A stretch of DNA of 47,132 bases from Thermoplasmatales archaeon. Its GTDB lineage: Archaea > Thermoplasmatota > Thermoplasmata > Thermoplasmatales > Thermoplasmataceae. This document shows positions 32,088 to 40,915 of the stretch, in pieces; position 1 is the first letter of the stretch; the number at the start of each line of letters is the position of its first letter. The DNA lies in contig DAHXNF010000018.1 in assembly GCA_027366585.1 (NCBI GenBank), positions 1 to 47,132 of the forward strand, in the 5' to 3' direction. A program made the position numbers and the translations under genes. The notes under the pieces were generated by a model. That model had not been told where the DNA came from, did no database searches, and saw only the letters and a program-made list of their open reading frames with translations.

Positions 32088-34595
32088 TTAATCCCTCACT
32101 GGTTTCAGGGTTATGACTGCCATTATATTAGATGCATGTATATCCGAAGCCTTCTCGGTGAAGGTGAGGGAAAGGTAATTGCCATTTATCCAGTCCATGA
32201 TGTAATTGGAATACTGGCTGCTCGCAGGATCTTCGCTCTGTCCTCCCGGATATACCCCGATTGATCTGGATACATTGGAAAGATTCACCACCATGACCCA
32301 GCTCTGCCCTCCCGTCGGGTAATTATCCGGTCCGACCCCGGAGGCATCATTGGGCGTGTTGAAATCTCCTCCTTTCGGAATTGGTCCAACATTGAAGCTG
32401 CTAAGCCCAAAGAGGTTCGGGAACTCGAAACCATAGAACTTGCCCCAGGTGAAGTTTCCCGACGGGTACATGGAAAGAAGATAACCCATTGCCTGGTTGA
32501 CAGCCTGATCGACCAGCCCCTTCATTGTAGCGGATGCATCAGATCCAAAGGGAGCAGAGACATAGTTGACCAGATAGTTGACAAGATCAACATCGAGGGA
32601 GGCATATCCCGTTGTATTCGGGAGGCTTCCTCCCATGCCGGACGGAGTACCGAGCGTCCTGTTCTCGCCGGGGAGCCATCCTATGCTGTCGAGATATGGC
32701 ATGAAAACATCCTTGAAAAGGTACTGGTAGGTGAAGAACCAGAGCGTTGCTGCTGTCGAACCGGTCTCCATGCTGTAGTTCCAGCCAGTGAAGATGCTGC
32801 TCGCTCTTTCCAGTGTTGCGTTTGTCGAGCCGGAAATGTAACTTATAATTCTCGGGACTGCGAGCTGGGCAGCATAATCGGTATAATTATGCTGCTGGAA
32901 TGCAGAAAGGTCCTGAACGGAGATGCCGGTATGATTCTCAAGGTAGTTGACCTCCATCATTGCCCTGAAGCCATTGGAAAAAGACAGGGTGTTGCCATAC
33001 CAGTATGGATATGCGGGTCCAACCTGCCTCTGGTTGGAGCTCACGATGAATCCCTGGCTTGGGTTCACGACCTGAGGAACCATACTGTACGGGACTGAAC
33101 CCGTTATGTATTCAGATCCATTTCCAGGCATTATTGCGCCAGGATTATAGACATTGCCGGAAAATATCGGGTAGTATGCGGGCGAAATGTCTGCAATCAT
33201 CGTGCGGTTTGCAAATGCAAAGTTCTGGTATGGCGCTTTCCAGATAGAGAGGGCATTCCTGAATTCATTCCAGTTGGAAGAAGTCATTATGTTGAGGAGA
33301 GCGCCAAGATCGTTGGAGAACATGTTACCCATCCAGTCCATGACAAGCGCAAGGCTGCCGTTCTGCACCATGATCGGTCCAAGGTTGGTATAATTCACAT
33401 CCATGCCATTTATCCTGTGCGTTATGACTGGATGTCCAGATGAGTTCCAGTAGTACTGTCCGTTTGAGACCTGCTGCACAAAAAAGAATGTTCCATCCGA
33501 TATGGATTGTGTGTCCGTAAGCGTCCATGAGATATTGTTATTGAATCCAATCACTATCGCGGGATCGCCCGGCAGGACTACACCATAGGCATCAATACCC
33601 GGTGCAACAAGCTGTACCTGGAACCAGATTGCTGGAAGGCTGAATCCAAGGACCGGGCCGCCCATCAATATTGGATTGCCTGTGCTCGTTCGGTTGCCGG
33701 CAATGACAATCTCATTGCTGTGATCCGGAACGCTCACAGGGAAATATGTCGGAGGATCGTAAGAAAATTCTTTCAGGAGCGTCCTGGTCATGGAAATTAC
33801 GGATGCATTGGCGTTATAGGTATTCTGGGATTCAGCCAGCACTGTCGCATTGGGAGCGCCAGAATATCCGGCGTAATAATAGGACTGGACCGGAGAGAAT
33901 GTGGGTATCAGGTTGTATGTCGCATTTCCTATCATGCTGTAGATAAGGGAATACTGCAGCCCGGAGTCACCGAACTCCAGTGTCTGGGCCATAACTTCCT
34001 GCACTGCGTAAGAATACATAGGGGTCCAAAAATACGGCTTGACTCCGAGCAGCTTGAAAAGCAGCGGTAAAGTATTGTGGCTTTCCGAGTAGTTGATATA
34101 TGAATTCACGCCCTGTGCATAAGCGAGAAGCGCTGTTGCTGTAGTCGAATCTGTGCTGTTCGTAGATCTATCGCCAAGCACAGTAGACCAATCGGACATC
34201 GCTGTCAACGGAGCTCCTGTCATTGTCTGGAACCTGTCATAGTTCTGGTAGCTGCTGCCAAAGAAACTGCTCATCTGTCCCATTCCCTCAAGACCGAAAA
34301 CCTCAATCTGGAAGAGCCTGTTCTTGGCCTGGATGAAACCAAGCGCATAGTAAAGATCTGCAGCTGACTGCGCGTATATGTGATACACGCCGTTTGAGTC
34401 CTGTATTATGTTCACAGAATTCTGAAGACCAGGCAGATCGTACGTTTGATTCCCGATCACAAGGTTTCGTGAATTCTGTATGACGCCTCTTGAAGGATTC
34501 AGGATGCTAACTAGGGGAGTGACACTTCCAATCACCATGATAAGAACGACGATGACTACGCCCAATACCGGTGGAACCACTCCTTTCCACTTCAT
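32088..34595 (-). CDS. Penicillin acylase family (Ntn hydrolase, S45) protein, membrane-anchored
   Basis: The 835-residue protein starts with one membrane helix (about 8-29) and continues with an S45-type fold. The alpha part has G-L-E-G-M-G-Q-M-S. The nucleophile is predicted to be S293 in P-D-H-S-N-E-I-V-I-A-G, where the chain is cut autocatalytically before the Ser; G-F-N-N-N-I-S-W-T and G-F-I-V-S-S-N-Q are the later conserved strands. Known members deacylate penicillins, acyl-homoserine lactones or other amides; the archaeal substrate is unknown. Many N-x-S/T sites suggest an exported, glycosylated protein. TATA-like AAAATTAAATAG lies about 29 nt before the ATG. A small membrane protein gene follows by 1 nt. 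Confidence 0.85.
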   Translation of the reverse strand: MKWKGVVPPVLGVVIVVLIMVIGSVTPLVSILNPSRGVIQNSRNLVIGNQTYDLPGLQNSVNIIQDSNGVYHIYAQSAADLYYALGFIQAKNRLFQIEVFGLEGMGQMSSFFGSSYQNYDRFQTMTGAPLTAMSDWSTVLGDRSTNSTDSTTATALLAYAQGVNSYINYSESHNTLPLLFKLLGVKPYFWTPMYSYAVQEVMAQTLEFGDSGLQYSLIYSMIGNATYNLIPTFSPVQSYYYAGYSGAPNATVLAESQNTYNANASVISMTRTLLKEFSYDPPTYFPVSVPDHSNEIVIAGNRTSTGNPILMGGPVLGFSLPAIWFQVQLVAPGIDAYGVVLPGDPAIVIGFNNNISWTLTDTQSISDGTFFFVQQVSNGQYYWNSSGHPVITHRINGMDVNYTNLGPIMVQNGSLALVMDWMGNMFSNDLGALLNIMTSSNWNEFRNALSIWKAPYQNFAFANRTMIADISPAYYPIFSGNVYNPGAIMPGNGSEYITGSVPYSMVPQVVNPSQGFIVSSNQRQVGPAYPYWYGNTLSFSNGFRAMMEVNYLENHTGISVQDLSAFQQHNYTDYAAQLAVPRIISYISGSTNATLERASSIFTGWNYSMETGSTAATLWFFTYQYLFKDVFMPYLDSIGWLPGENRTLGTPSGMGGSLPNTTGYASLDVDLVNYLVNYVSAPFGSDASATMKGLVDQAVNQAMGYLLSMYPSGNFTWGKFYGFEFPNLFGLSSFNVGPIPKGGDFNTPNDASGVGPDNYPTGGQSWVMVVNLSNVSRSIGVYPGGQSEDPASSQYSNYIMDWINGNYLSLTFTEKASDIHASNIMAVITLKPVRD

Positions 34596-35004
34596 GCCAT
34601 GATCAACATTACCCAGACTATTTAATTTTGCTAAGATATCAACATATCAGATGACAAGCACTTACCGCCTGGAACGTCTGTTAAAAATGCTTGACATTAG
34701 GCTGTAATTCGATTTGTAAATTATCCGTTGATACTTGACTTCCTACCATCTGCTCACCGATACAATGTTACCTGACATGACTGGATAATGGACAGGTATT
34801 TCACCGCAGAGATGGTGGGAGGAAATATGAAAAAACAATTAATGACTATGGACAAGAGGCTTCGAATTTATTCTTAAGTTTCAAATGATCCCATTTCATT
34901 GTTTAATAAAGGTAATTTATGTGTTGGATCAAAAAATAAAAGGCAAACTGAGGAGAACATGAAAATACTCTATGAGGCAATGAAATAAGATATCTGGGAA
35001 ATGT
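34596..35004. other. Intergenic region between the penicillin acylase gene and AbiE system 2
   Basis: The left end holds the promoter of the minus-strand acylase gene. A 32-codon plus-strand frame (ATG at 34787) has no family likeness. I see no RNA gene or repeat here. The region is A/T-richer than the surrounding core genes. Confidence 0.4.
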
Positions 35005-35805
35005 TCAGTTCTCTGACAACTTGAGAATTTCTTGCAGTTTGGTCATAACCTCTTGATTTTCCGGAAGAGGGTTCACTATATATGACAACTCGAACATCCA
35101 TTTCATTTTGTTACTCGCGGCTTCAAGCTTTATCTTAAGATCCGTTCTATTGAATGCCTCCCCTCGTTTGAGCATTTTCTTTTTAACAGAATTCTCGTCA
35201 TATTTTACCTTCTTTATTGCTAGCAGGTAGTAAATGTCATAAATATCGCGCATTTTATCCCTCTCGATGATGGCCGCAATTTTTTCGGCAAGTATTTCCT
35301 CCACATTCAGGACCGGCAGCGAGAATGTTGTAATATCTGGATAGATTGGTGATAGATATTTCAACTCAGCTTTTTGGAGAATGTCATTTCTCAGGCTGAT
35401 GTCTATATTAATATTCTGTAACTGTTCCAATTTCTGATTCAGGGGGCCCTTTACTCTTATTTCATAGTTAATTCCCACAACATCGTTACCAATCTTATTC
35501 CCCCTTCTCTCCCTTCCTACTATCTGGTACTGAAGATTAAGATGATTCAATGCGACATCCATCTTCTCATTCAGGTGCTTCCTTCCGATAGACTCATTTG
35601 CACCCGTATATGTGAAATCCAGGTCCTCGGAGAACCGGTTAAGGTTATAAAAATACCTCAGTGCAGTACCACCCTTGAAAATCAGATCGGTTGTGAAGAC
35701 GGAATATATTTCATGAAGGAGCAATACAAGAAGATAATCTCCTTCCAGCTGCCGTATATCCTTGTAGTTGCAGGATAGTTCTATCAGACTATGCTCGTCA
35801 ATCAC
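35005..35805 (-). CDS. Nucleotidyltransferase, AbiEii/AbiGii toxin family (system 2)
   Basis: A 266-residue AbiEii-like protein with L-I-F-K-G-G-T-A-L-R (GG at 45-46), R-F-S-E-D-L-D-F (acidic pair at 61 and 63) and I-I-E-R-D-K-M-R-D-I-Y-D-I-Y-Y-L. It shares these blocks with the copy at 22758, yet the rest differs, so the two are distant relatives, not a recent duplication. It presumably transfers nucleotides to an RNA or protein target. Its start overlaps the AbiEi-like stop by 4 nt. Confidence 0.88.
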   Translation of the reverse strand: MIDEHSLIELSCNYKDIRQLEGDYLLVLLLHEIYSVFTTDLIFKGGTALRYFYNLNRFSEDLDFTYTGANESIGRKHLNEKMDVALNHLNLQYQIVGRERRGNKIGNDVVGINYEIRVKGPLNQKLEQLQNINIDISLRNDILQKAELKYLSPIYPDITTFSLPVLNVEEILAEKIAAIIERDKMRDIYDIYYLLAIKKVKYDENSVKKKMLKRGEAFNRTDLKIKLEAASNKMKWMFELSYIVNPLPENQEVMTKLQEILKLSEN

Positions 35806-36431
35806 CGCAAAGCCTCCTGCAATCTGCGTGATTTGATTTGCTGTGATTGTAACAGAAGCATGACTCTTCTTGCGGTTTCCTTTGTTTTCATTCTAAGCGC
35901 AAAATCAACAAGCAATTCAATGTTGATCATTTTTCTACGAACCGATTCTACGAATGCCTCCTCTACATATGAAAATGGAGGTGTCGCTAGATACAGGGAG
36001 TCAATGAGTGCCTTTTCGACTGTCGCAATGTAAGCATTGCCCGCTTTCTTGTAACCAAAGAATCTTTCTTTCTGGAACCAAATAAATTCTATTGTGTAAT
36101 TTTCAATTGTGACCGGTCTGTGACGCTTTAAGGAAACCACGCTATACTTAACTATGGATTGCTCGGTGATCGAGTGAAACTGTAAGGCGGCAAACAAGCT
36201 TACGTAACACGGAAAAACAACTTGCGAAGATATTTCATACATGTTCAATCCCCGGCCATCATTGAGATAATATTTCCCTCTCTCTATTCTCTGGACTTTT
36301 TTGCTGCTTGAAAGAACTTTTGACACGTAATTTTTGGGTTTATTCATTATCCTTGCGGCATCATTTATGCTGAAGACCGTCTTGTTATGTAGTATGAGTT
36401 CATCAAACACATCCTGCATTTTGATATACAC
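35802..36431 (-). CDS. AbiEi-like antitoxin/regulator (system 2)
   Basis: The 209-residue protein has an N-terminal winged helix (I-N-D-A-A-R-I-M-N-K-P-K-N-Y-V-S-K-V-L) and a C-terminal AbiEi domain (P-C-Y-V-S-L-F-A-A-L-Q-F-H, then T-V-E-K-A-L-I-D-S-L-Y). It should repress its own operon and block the nucleotidyltransferase. The start could be the GTG at 36431 or the ATG at 36419; an A/T-rich TAACGTTAAT box lies about 27 nt before the GTG, which favours it. Confidence 0.85.
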   Translation of the reverse strand: MYIKMQDVFDELILHNKTVFSINDAARIMNKPKNYVSKVLSSSKKVQRIERGKYYLNDGRGLNMYEISSQVVFPCYVSLFAALQFHSITEQSIVKYSVVSLKRHRPVTIENYTIEFIWFQKERFFGYKKAGNAYIATVEKALIDSLYLATPPFSYVEEAFVESVRRKMINIELLVDFALRMKTKETARRVMLLLQSQQIKSRRLQEALR

Positions 36432-37407
36432 AATGGATTAGACATGCCAATTAACGTTATTATTCTTTGTGCAACAATATTACCATAATTGTGGTTATTT
36501 CGTAGCACAAAGTATGCCAACTTTGACTTGGTTTGCAAGCCAAGACTGTTTGCATTCTGAAGCTGTCAATGAAGGCATCGATCAAACGCCAAGCAACAAG
36601 ATCCACTCGTTTTTAGTGCTGCGGCGTTCAATTTACAATAAATTATTCCTTGCCATTTGAAGATAACTTATAATCCGGCATACCTTATATTCCAGCCAAG
36701 CTGGCCTAATTATGGGGCAAAAGTACCATTAGTTTAAGACCACATGAACTTCATTTTCTTACTCCTATGCAACCTAAATGGGGTATCTGGATATAGTTTA
36801 AGTGAAATGCTGGCAATATTTATTCACAGAGTATATAGGTATTGTCCTAAACTCAGAGCTTAATAGGGATCATTTGAGCTATTGTTCGCCTTTGTACAAG
36901 AGATCTATGTACCTGCGTGTTTCCCCTACATTTGGAGCATGACCGAGCAGATAAAAAAGATAGGGAAAAACGGTTACGTATATGCGAGCAGAATGGTCTG
37001 AGATACAGAGCACATATAGAGGAACAAATCCTCGAAATATGTTGGAAATGTAATTGACGGTAAAAAGAGCAATCCGAAGAGGGTAGAGATATTGTTTCTA
37101 TTCATGGCTTATATGAGATCGGTCACCTCGAGCTCGTATGATCTTTCATGGATGATGTCTTATAATCATTGATGGAAGAATATCCCGATGATCTCATGAG
37201 GATTGTTCCGTATCTAGATGACTGGTTTTGCATTGATCGCATGCACGGCTATCAACCCGCGATTAGAAATTGCACAGCAATCCAGAAAAGGGTGAGATCA
37301 AGAAGATAAAGCCTTCTTAAACAATCATTCATCAAAGAGGCATCATGCGTGCTTAAATTGCCGCGGACGCATTCTTGGGGAGGTCGAATTCTTAAAACGG
37401 AATTGAA
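36432..37407. other. 976-base region without an intact gene
   Basis: The region holds only the transposase remnant at 36939-37309. The left 500 bases contain the upstream part of the AbiEi-like gene and no convincing frame, terminal repeat or RNA. The DNA is A/T-rich and looks like decayed mobile sequence. Confidence 0.45.
36939..37309 (+). pseudogene. Transposase N-terminal remnant (IS1634/ISA1083-like), with stops and a frameshift
   Basis: An ATG at 36939 starts K-K-I-G-K-N-G-Y-V-Y-A-S-R-M-V, then in-frame stops occur; the same frame continues S-S-K-Y-V-G-N-V-I-D-G-K-K, a pattern common at the start of IS1634-type DDE transposases (N-G-Y-x-Y...K-Y-x-G-K-V). After a shift near 37110 the frame gives Y-E-I-G-H-L-E-L-V, L-M-E-E-Y-P-D-D-L-M-R-I-V and M-H-G-Y-Q-P-A. 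At least three stops and one frameshift make it dead; the catalytic part is absent. The IS family name is tentative. Confidence 0.5.
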
Positions 37408-37809
37408 CTAAACTTCATCGGGATTTATCCTCTTGATATCCACTCCGTCAAAATCCCTATCGAACGAGACTATTCCCACTGCTCCTATCTTTCTAGCAAC
37501 GTATAATTGCAAAGTATCATCGAAATCGAGTTTTACTTCTTTCATGAGCAAGGCAATTGCAATTTCATCAGAAATATCAGTATCATAAACGCTAAGCCCT
37601 ATGGATGAGTGAATATTGTGAAGAAAATTCCTCGTATCTTCTGGGTTTTCAAGTATTGCTTCTATTGCATGAACGGAAAAATGGGTAATTGTTGCTTCAA
37701 TATCTCCCGTGGCAACTGAGTTGAGGAACTTCTTGCACTCGTTTGATTTCTCCTGCTGTAGCATGAGTTCAAGTATTATGTTCGTGTCGATCAGCAGCAA
37801 TTGATTCAC
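37408..37809 (-). CDS. PIN-domain toxin (VapC-like)
   Basis: A 133-residue PIN protein that begins L-L-L-I-D-T-N-I-I-L-E-L. Acidic sites are D8, E50 (V-H-A-I-E-A), D95/D97 (L-D-F-D-D-T-L) and D117/D119 (S-F-D-R-D-F). The spacing is slightly longer than in the other two PIN toxins here and it belongs to another subgroup. It overlaps its antitoxin gene by 4 nt. Confidence 0.87.
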   Translation of the reverse strand: MNQLLLIDTNIILELMLQQEKSNECKKFLNSVATGDIEATITHFSVHAIEAILENPEDTRNFLHNIHSSIGLSVYDTDISDEIAIALLMKEVKLDFDDTLQLYVARKIGAVGIVSFDRDFDGVDIKRINPDEV

Positions 37810-38063
37810 CCTTCGGTTCTTCGTTTCTTAAGTTCGATGTCACTCCAAGCTTTGTGCTGCAATTCCACCGAGGATTCGGTTCTATCTTTCAAGATACCAG
37901 CAATATTATTCCAATTTGCCTTCCCTTCATTTGTGTATTGCTTCAGGAGCTCTTCCGTTGCCTTCTTGATTGAACCTTTTTTAAATCCATAAGTTTCGTA
38001 AGCTTTCCTCTTAAACTTGTTTAGTAATTCCTCATCTAATTCTACTTTCAATGTTTCGGACAT
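37806..38063 (-). CDS. Antitoxin of the PIN-domain pair
   Basis: An 85-residue charged protein. It begins S-E-T-L-K-V-E-L-D-E-E-L-L-N-K-F-K-R-K-A-Y-E-T-Y-G, a ribbon-helix-helix-like start, followed by K-K-G-S-I-K-K-A-T-E-E-L-L and a polar tail for toxin binding. It overlaps the PIN gene by 4 nt. A 13-bp perfect inverted repeat covers its first codons and the bases before them, which fits autoregulation. Confidence 0.75.
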   Translation of the reverse strand: MSETLKVELDEELLNKFKRKAYETYGFKKGSIKKATEELLKQYTNEGKANWNNIAGILKDRTESSVELQHKAWSDIELKKRRTEG

Positions 38064-38087
38064 AAGTACATAATTACTTATGTCCGA
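38056..38087 (-). promoter_or_regulatory. 13-bp perfect inverted repeat over the antitoxin start codon
   Basis: TCGGACATAAGTA (38056-38068) and TACTTATGTCCGA (38075-38087) are exact reverse complements, with a 6-nt A/T-rich spacer. The ATG at 38063 lies inside one arm. Bound protein here would cover the transcription start and the first codons. Confidence 0.65.
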
Positions 38088-38352
38088 TTTAAGCTTTGTT
38101 TTTTTTTTTGCAAACTCTTTGGTTGCATCTTAACCAGAGTCGGGTAATCTGCCAATTCCATCATCAAGTTTGTTCACTAAGGTAAGAGATTAGGGATACT
38201 ATATCCTTTAATTTTAGATTTTCTTGTAAAGGATGGCTCTTATTGGCTGCACCTGTAATTTATCTACTTCCGGACATTGAATCAAGACACCGATGTTCAT
38301 GAACTCAGTCAATTTTTTCATTCTCTTCCCGAAAGGATGGGAAAGAGAAAGA

Positions 38353-40332
38353 TCAGAATATGACTCTTACGTCTGATGCAAAAGCATTTTTTTCATTGAC
38401 TATTAAGGGATTGATGTCCATTTCCTTAATATTCAAATCCTCTATCATCCTTGAAACACGCGTGAGCGCCCTGACTGTCGCTGAGATGTTATAATTCCTG
38501 TTTCTCGCGGTAAGTAAAGAATACACCTTGCTATTTTTCATCATCTGAAGAGCTTCATCTTCAGAGACTGGAGACAAACCATAACTAATGCTCTTAATAA
38601 CCTCTACATACACCCCGCCGGGGCCAATGAGTACGGCTGGCCCAAACGCAGGATCTTTCAATCCACCGATAAACACCTCCACTCCGCTCAGCTGTTGCTG
38701 GATCATTACTTTTGGTGCTTTAGAAATAAGTGTTTTAAATGCTGATTCAACATCCTTTTCCTCGACATTCAGGATTACTCCGCCAATCTCAGTCTTATGC
38801 ATAGGCTGGTCTGAAGAAACCTTCATTACCACTGGAAACCCTATCTTTGCAGATACTTTTTTTGCATCGTCTAAACTAGAAACAATGCCCCATTCAGGCA
38901 CTCTTATTCCGTAAAGTTCCAGTAATCTGAGAGACTCTTCATCGTTCAAGAATTTCTTGTTCTTTACTATATCAATTGCTCCACTAATTGGCTCAGAGGT
39001 TCTTAGCTTGATTGTCGAAGCCCTCATATCACTGATGTATTTTATTGCCTTCACGGCATCTTCCGGAAAACTGAAAGCAGGTATTCCTGCAGATGACAGA
39101 ATTCTCAATGCAGGTTCTGAATCAGAGCCCATGAGCACCGCCACAATTCTCTTCCCTTTATATTTAATCAGGACTTTTGCCACTTCAGTGCAGCTTACAG
39201 TAGCAAGAGCCTGGACCAAAACAAGCTTTGTGCACTCAAGGTTCTGCACAATTTCAAGGGCTTCCCTGAATCTTTCTCCATTGGCGTCTCCAGATAGATC
39301 AAGTGGATTTTTAGGCAGGCTCTGGGCAGGCAGGATCTTAAGCAATGCGGCGTCTGTCTGATCAGTGAGGGTGACGAGACTTAGCGACTGTCTCTCTATT
39401 TCGTCCGTGGTAAGAACTCCGTGTCCACCTGAATTTGTAATGATCAGAATATCCTTGAGATATTTCTCATCCGACTGGACTATTTTTATTAAATTAAGAA
39501 AATCGTCAAGGTTATTCACCAACACTCCGCCAACTGTCTGAACGGCTGCCCTGAAGAGTTCAATGGAGCCGGCAATGCTTCCGGTATGTGTTTGAACAGC
39601 TTGGGCGCCGTATTTTCCCGTTCCTCCCTTTATAAATACAATTGGCTTTTTGTTTGTGATTTCAGGAAGCGTATTCAAAAATCTGCTTCCGTCAGCAACT
39701 CCTTCCAGATAAGTGAAGATGGAGCTTGTATTGATATCATTTGCCAGGAATTCAAAAATATCAATTTCGTTGAGGTCTGTCTGATTTCCAAGGCTTACAA
39801 AATAACTTAACCCTGTTTTTGTTCTCTGGGCCCAGTCAAGCATGTATGCGCCCATTCCTCCAGATTGCGCAACTATGGCGATATTTCCAATCTTGACATC
39901 TGCATAAGCAAATGTCGCATTGAAAGCAGGTGTGATGAAACCCATAGTATTTGGGCCAAGAAACCTGATACCGTACTTTTTAGCGATTTGAGAGACCTGT
40001 TCTTCCAGCCTGGCCCCTTCTTCATCAACTTCCCGAAATCCGGATGTTATTATTACCGCTGCTTTGGTTCCTATGGAACCCACTTCTTCCATGACCGCAG
40101 GAACTCCGCTCCTCGGAATACTGATCACAACAAGATCTACGGGCGCACCTATCTCTTTAAGGGAATTATAAGCTTTGATATTTTCAACAGCTGGAACCTT
40201 ATCGTTGACAGGGTATATCTTACCCTGATATGTTGATTTGATATTTCTCAAAATTATATTTCCAATTTTTTCCTTGTCCCTAGAAGCTCCAACTATGGCT
40301 ATGGATTTAGGGCGAAACAGGTTTTCAAACAT
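38353..40332 (-). CDS. Acetyl/acyl-CoA synthetase (ADP-forming), fused alpha and beta parts
   Basis: The 659-residue protein combines the alpha part (CoA-binding Rossmann, P-K-S-I-A-I-V-G-A-S near 8-17; succinyl-CoA-ligase-like flavodoxin domains; phosphorylated His in Q-T-H-T-G-S-I-A-G) and the beta part (ATP-grasp, from about 440: V-V-M-K-V-S-S-D-Q-P-M-H-K-T-E-I-G-G-V, G-P-G-G-V-Y-V-E). Such enzymes make ATP from ADP while releasing acetate or other acids from CoA, a normal end step of peptide fermentation in archaea. The domain order is alpha-beta. It is a single gene, with an A/T-rich upstream region near 40345-40360. Confidence 0.9.
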   Translation of the reverse strand: MFENLFRPKSIAIVGASRDKEKIGNIILRNIKSTYQGKIYPVNDKVPAVENIKAYNSLKEIGAPVDLVVISIPRSGVPAVMEEVGSIGTKAAVIITSGFREVDEEGARLEEQVSQIAKKYGIRFLGPNTMGFITPAFNATFAYADVKIGNIAIVAQSGGMGAYMLDWAQRTKTGLSYFVSLGNQTDLNEIDIFEFLANDINTSSIFTYLEGVADGSRFLNTLPEITNKKPIVFIKGGTGKYGAQAVQTHTGSIAGSIELFRAAVQTVGGVLVNNLDDFLNLIKIVQSDEKYLKDILIITNSGGHGVLTTDEIERQSLSLVTLTDQTDAALLKILPAQSLPKNPLDLSGDANGERFREALEIVQNLECTKLVLVQALATVSCTEVAKVLIKYKGKRIVAVLMGSDSEPALRILSSAGIPAFSFPEDAVKAIKYISDMRASTIKLRTSEPISGAIDIVKNKKFLNDEESLRLLELYGIRVPEWGIVSSLDDAKKVSAKIGFPVVMKVSSDQPMHKTEIGGVILNVEEKDVESAFKTLISKAPKVMIQQQLSGVEVFIGGLKDPAFGPAVLIGPGGVYVEVIKSISYGLSPVSEDEALQMMKNSKVYSLLTARNRNYNISATVRALTRVSRMIEDLNIKEMDINPLIVNEKNAFASDVRVIF

Positions 40333-40748
40333 AATTTTTGAATGTTGTTATTATTATTAACCGTTTAGAATAGGAATAAGGTTTGATAAGTATTCTGATT
40401 AAATCCATAAAATCCTCGAGTTGATGAGCACTCCTATTCCTCGATCATGGCCTTCAGCGTCTTGATCTCAAACGGGTCAAATTTCAAGTAGCCTCAAAAA
40501 TAATACGCACCCGATGGGTCCATGATTTTTTCGATCAAATCAGTTTCAAATAATTTGTTATATCATGTTAGATTTCAAGACGCATCCGGAGGTTCTTCCT
40601 GAGCACTCATGCATTCGGAACATCAACTCTTTGGGGTCAAGTGAAAATTTGGCAATGTCTTATTTACATATCTACATAGATCTTTTTAGCAGCTTCATTT
40701 ATGATTTGCTTCTGAAGAATAACGAAGCGACTATTGTCGTGACCAGAA
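40333..40748. other. Intergenic region before tRNA-Arg(TCG)
   Basis: It holds the upstream region of the acyl-CoA synthetase gene, a weak copy of the dispersed repeat at 40488-40523 and no gene that I can support. A 70-codon frame at 40565 runs antisense through the tRNA and is rejected. Confidence 0.4.
40488..40523 (+). repeat. Degenerate copy (E) of the dispersed repeat
   Basis: This copy is in the same orientation. The right part, CCCGATGGGTCCATGATTT, matches copy B (CCCGAGTGGTCCATAATTT) well; the left part is diverged and 4 nt shorter. It lies far from the main island, next to a tRNA gene. Confidence 0.35.
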
Positions 40749-40822
40749 CGGGCTTGCCGGGATTTGAACCCGGGTAATAGGCTCCGAAGGCCAACAGGAT
40801 ATCCAGGCTACCTCACAAGCCC
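40749..40822 (-). tRNA. tRNA-Arg, anticodon TCG
   Basis: On the minus strand the acceptor arms GGGCTTG and CAAGCCC pair perfectly; the T arm is CCGGG-TTCAAAT-CCCGG. The anticodon loop is CTTCGGA, so the anticodon is TCG (reads CGA and possibly CGG). One mismatch (T-T) is present in the anticodon stem. CCA is not encoded. No intron is seen. Confidence 0.92.
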
Positions 40823-40915
40823 GACATAGCATTGTTTACAGGTATATTTCATCAGCGCTCTTGAATCAGGCAAGAAATCGACAAAACTTCTTTACCGTTC
40901 CGGGATTGACTGAAT

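Noticed and set aside
40565-40777. 70-codon plus-strand frame before tRNA-Arg(TCG)
   Set aside because: It ends inside and antisense to the tRNA and has no homologous features.
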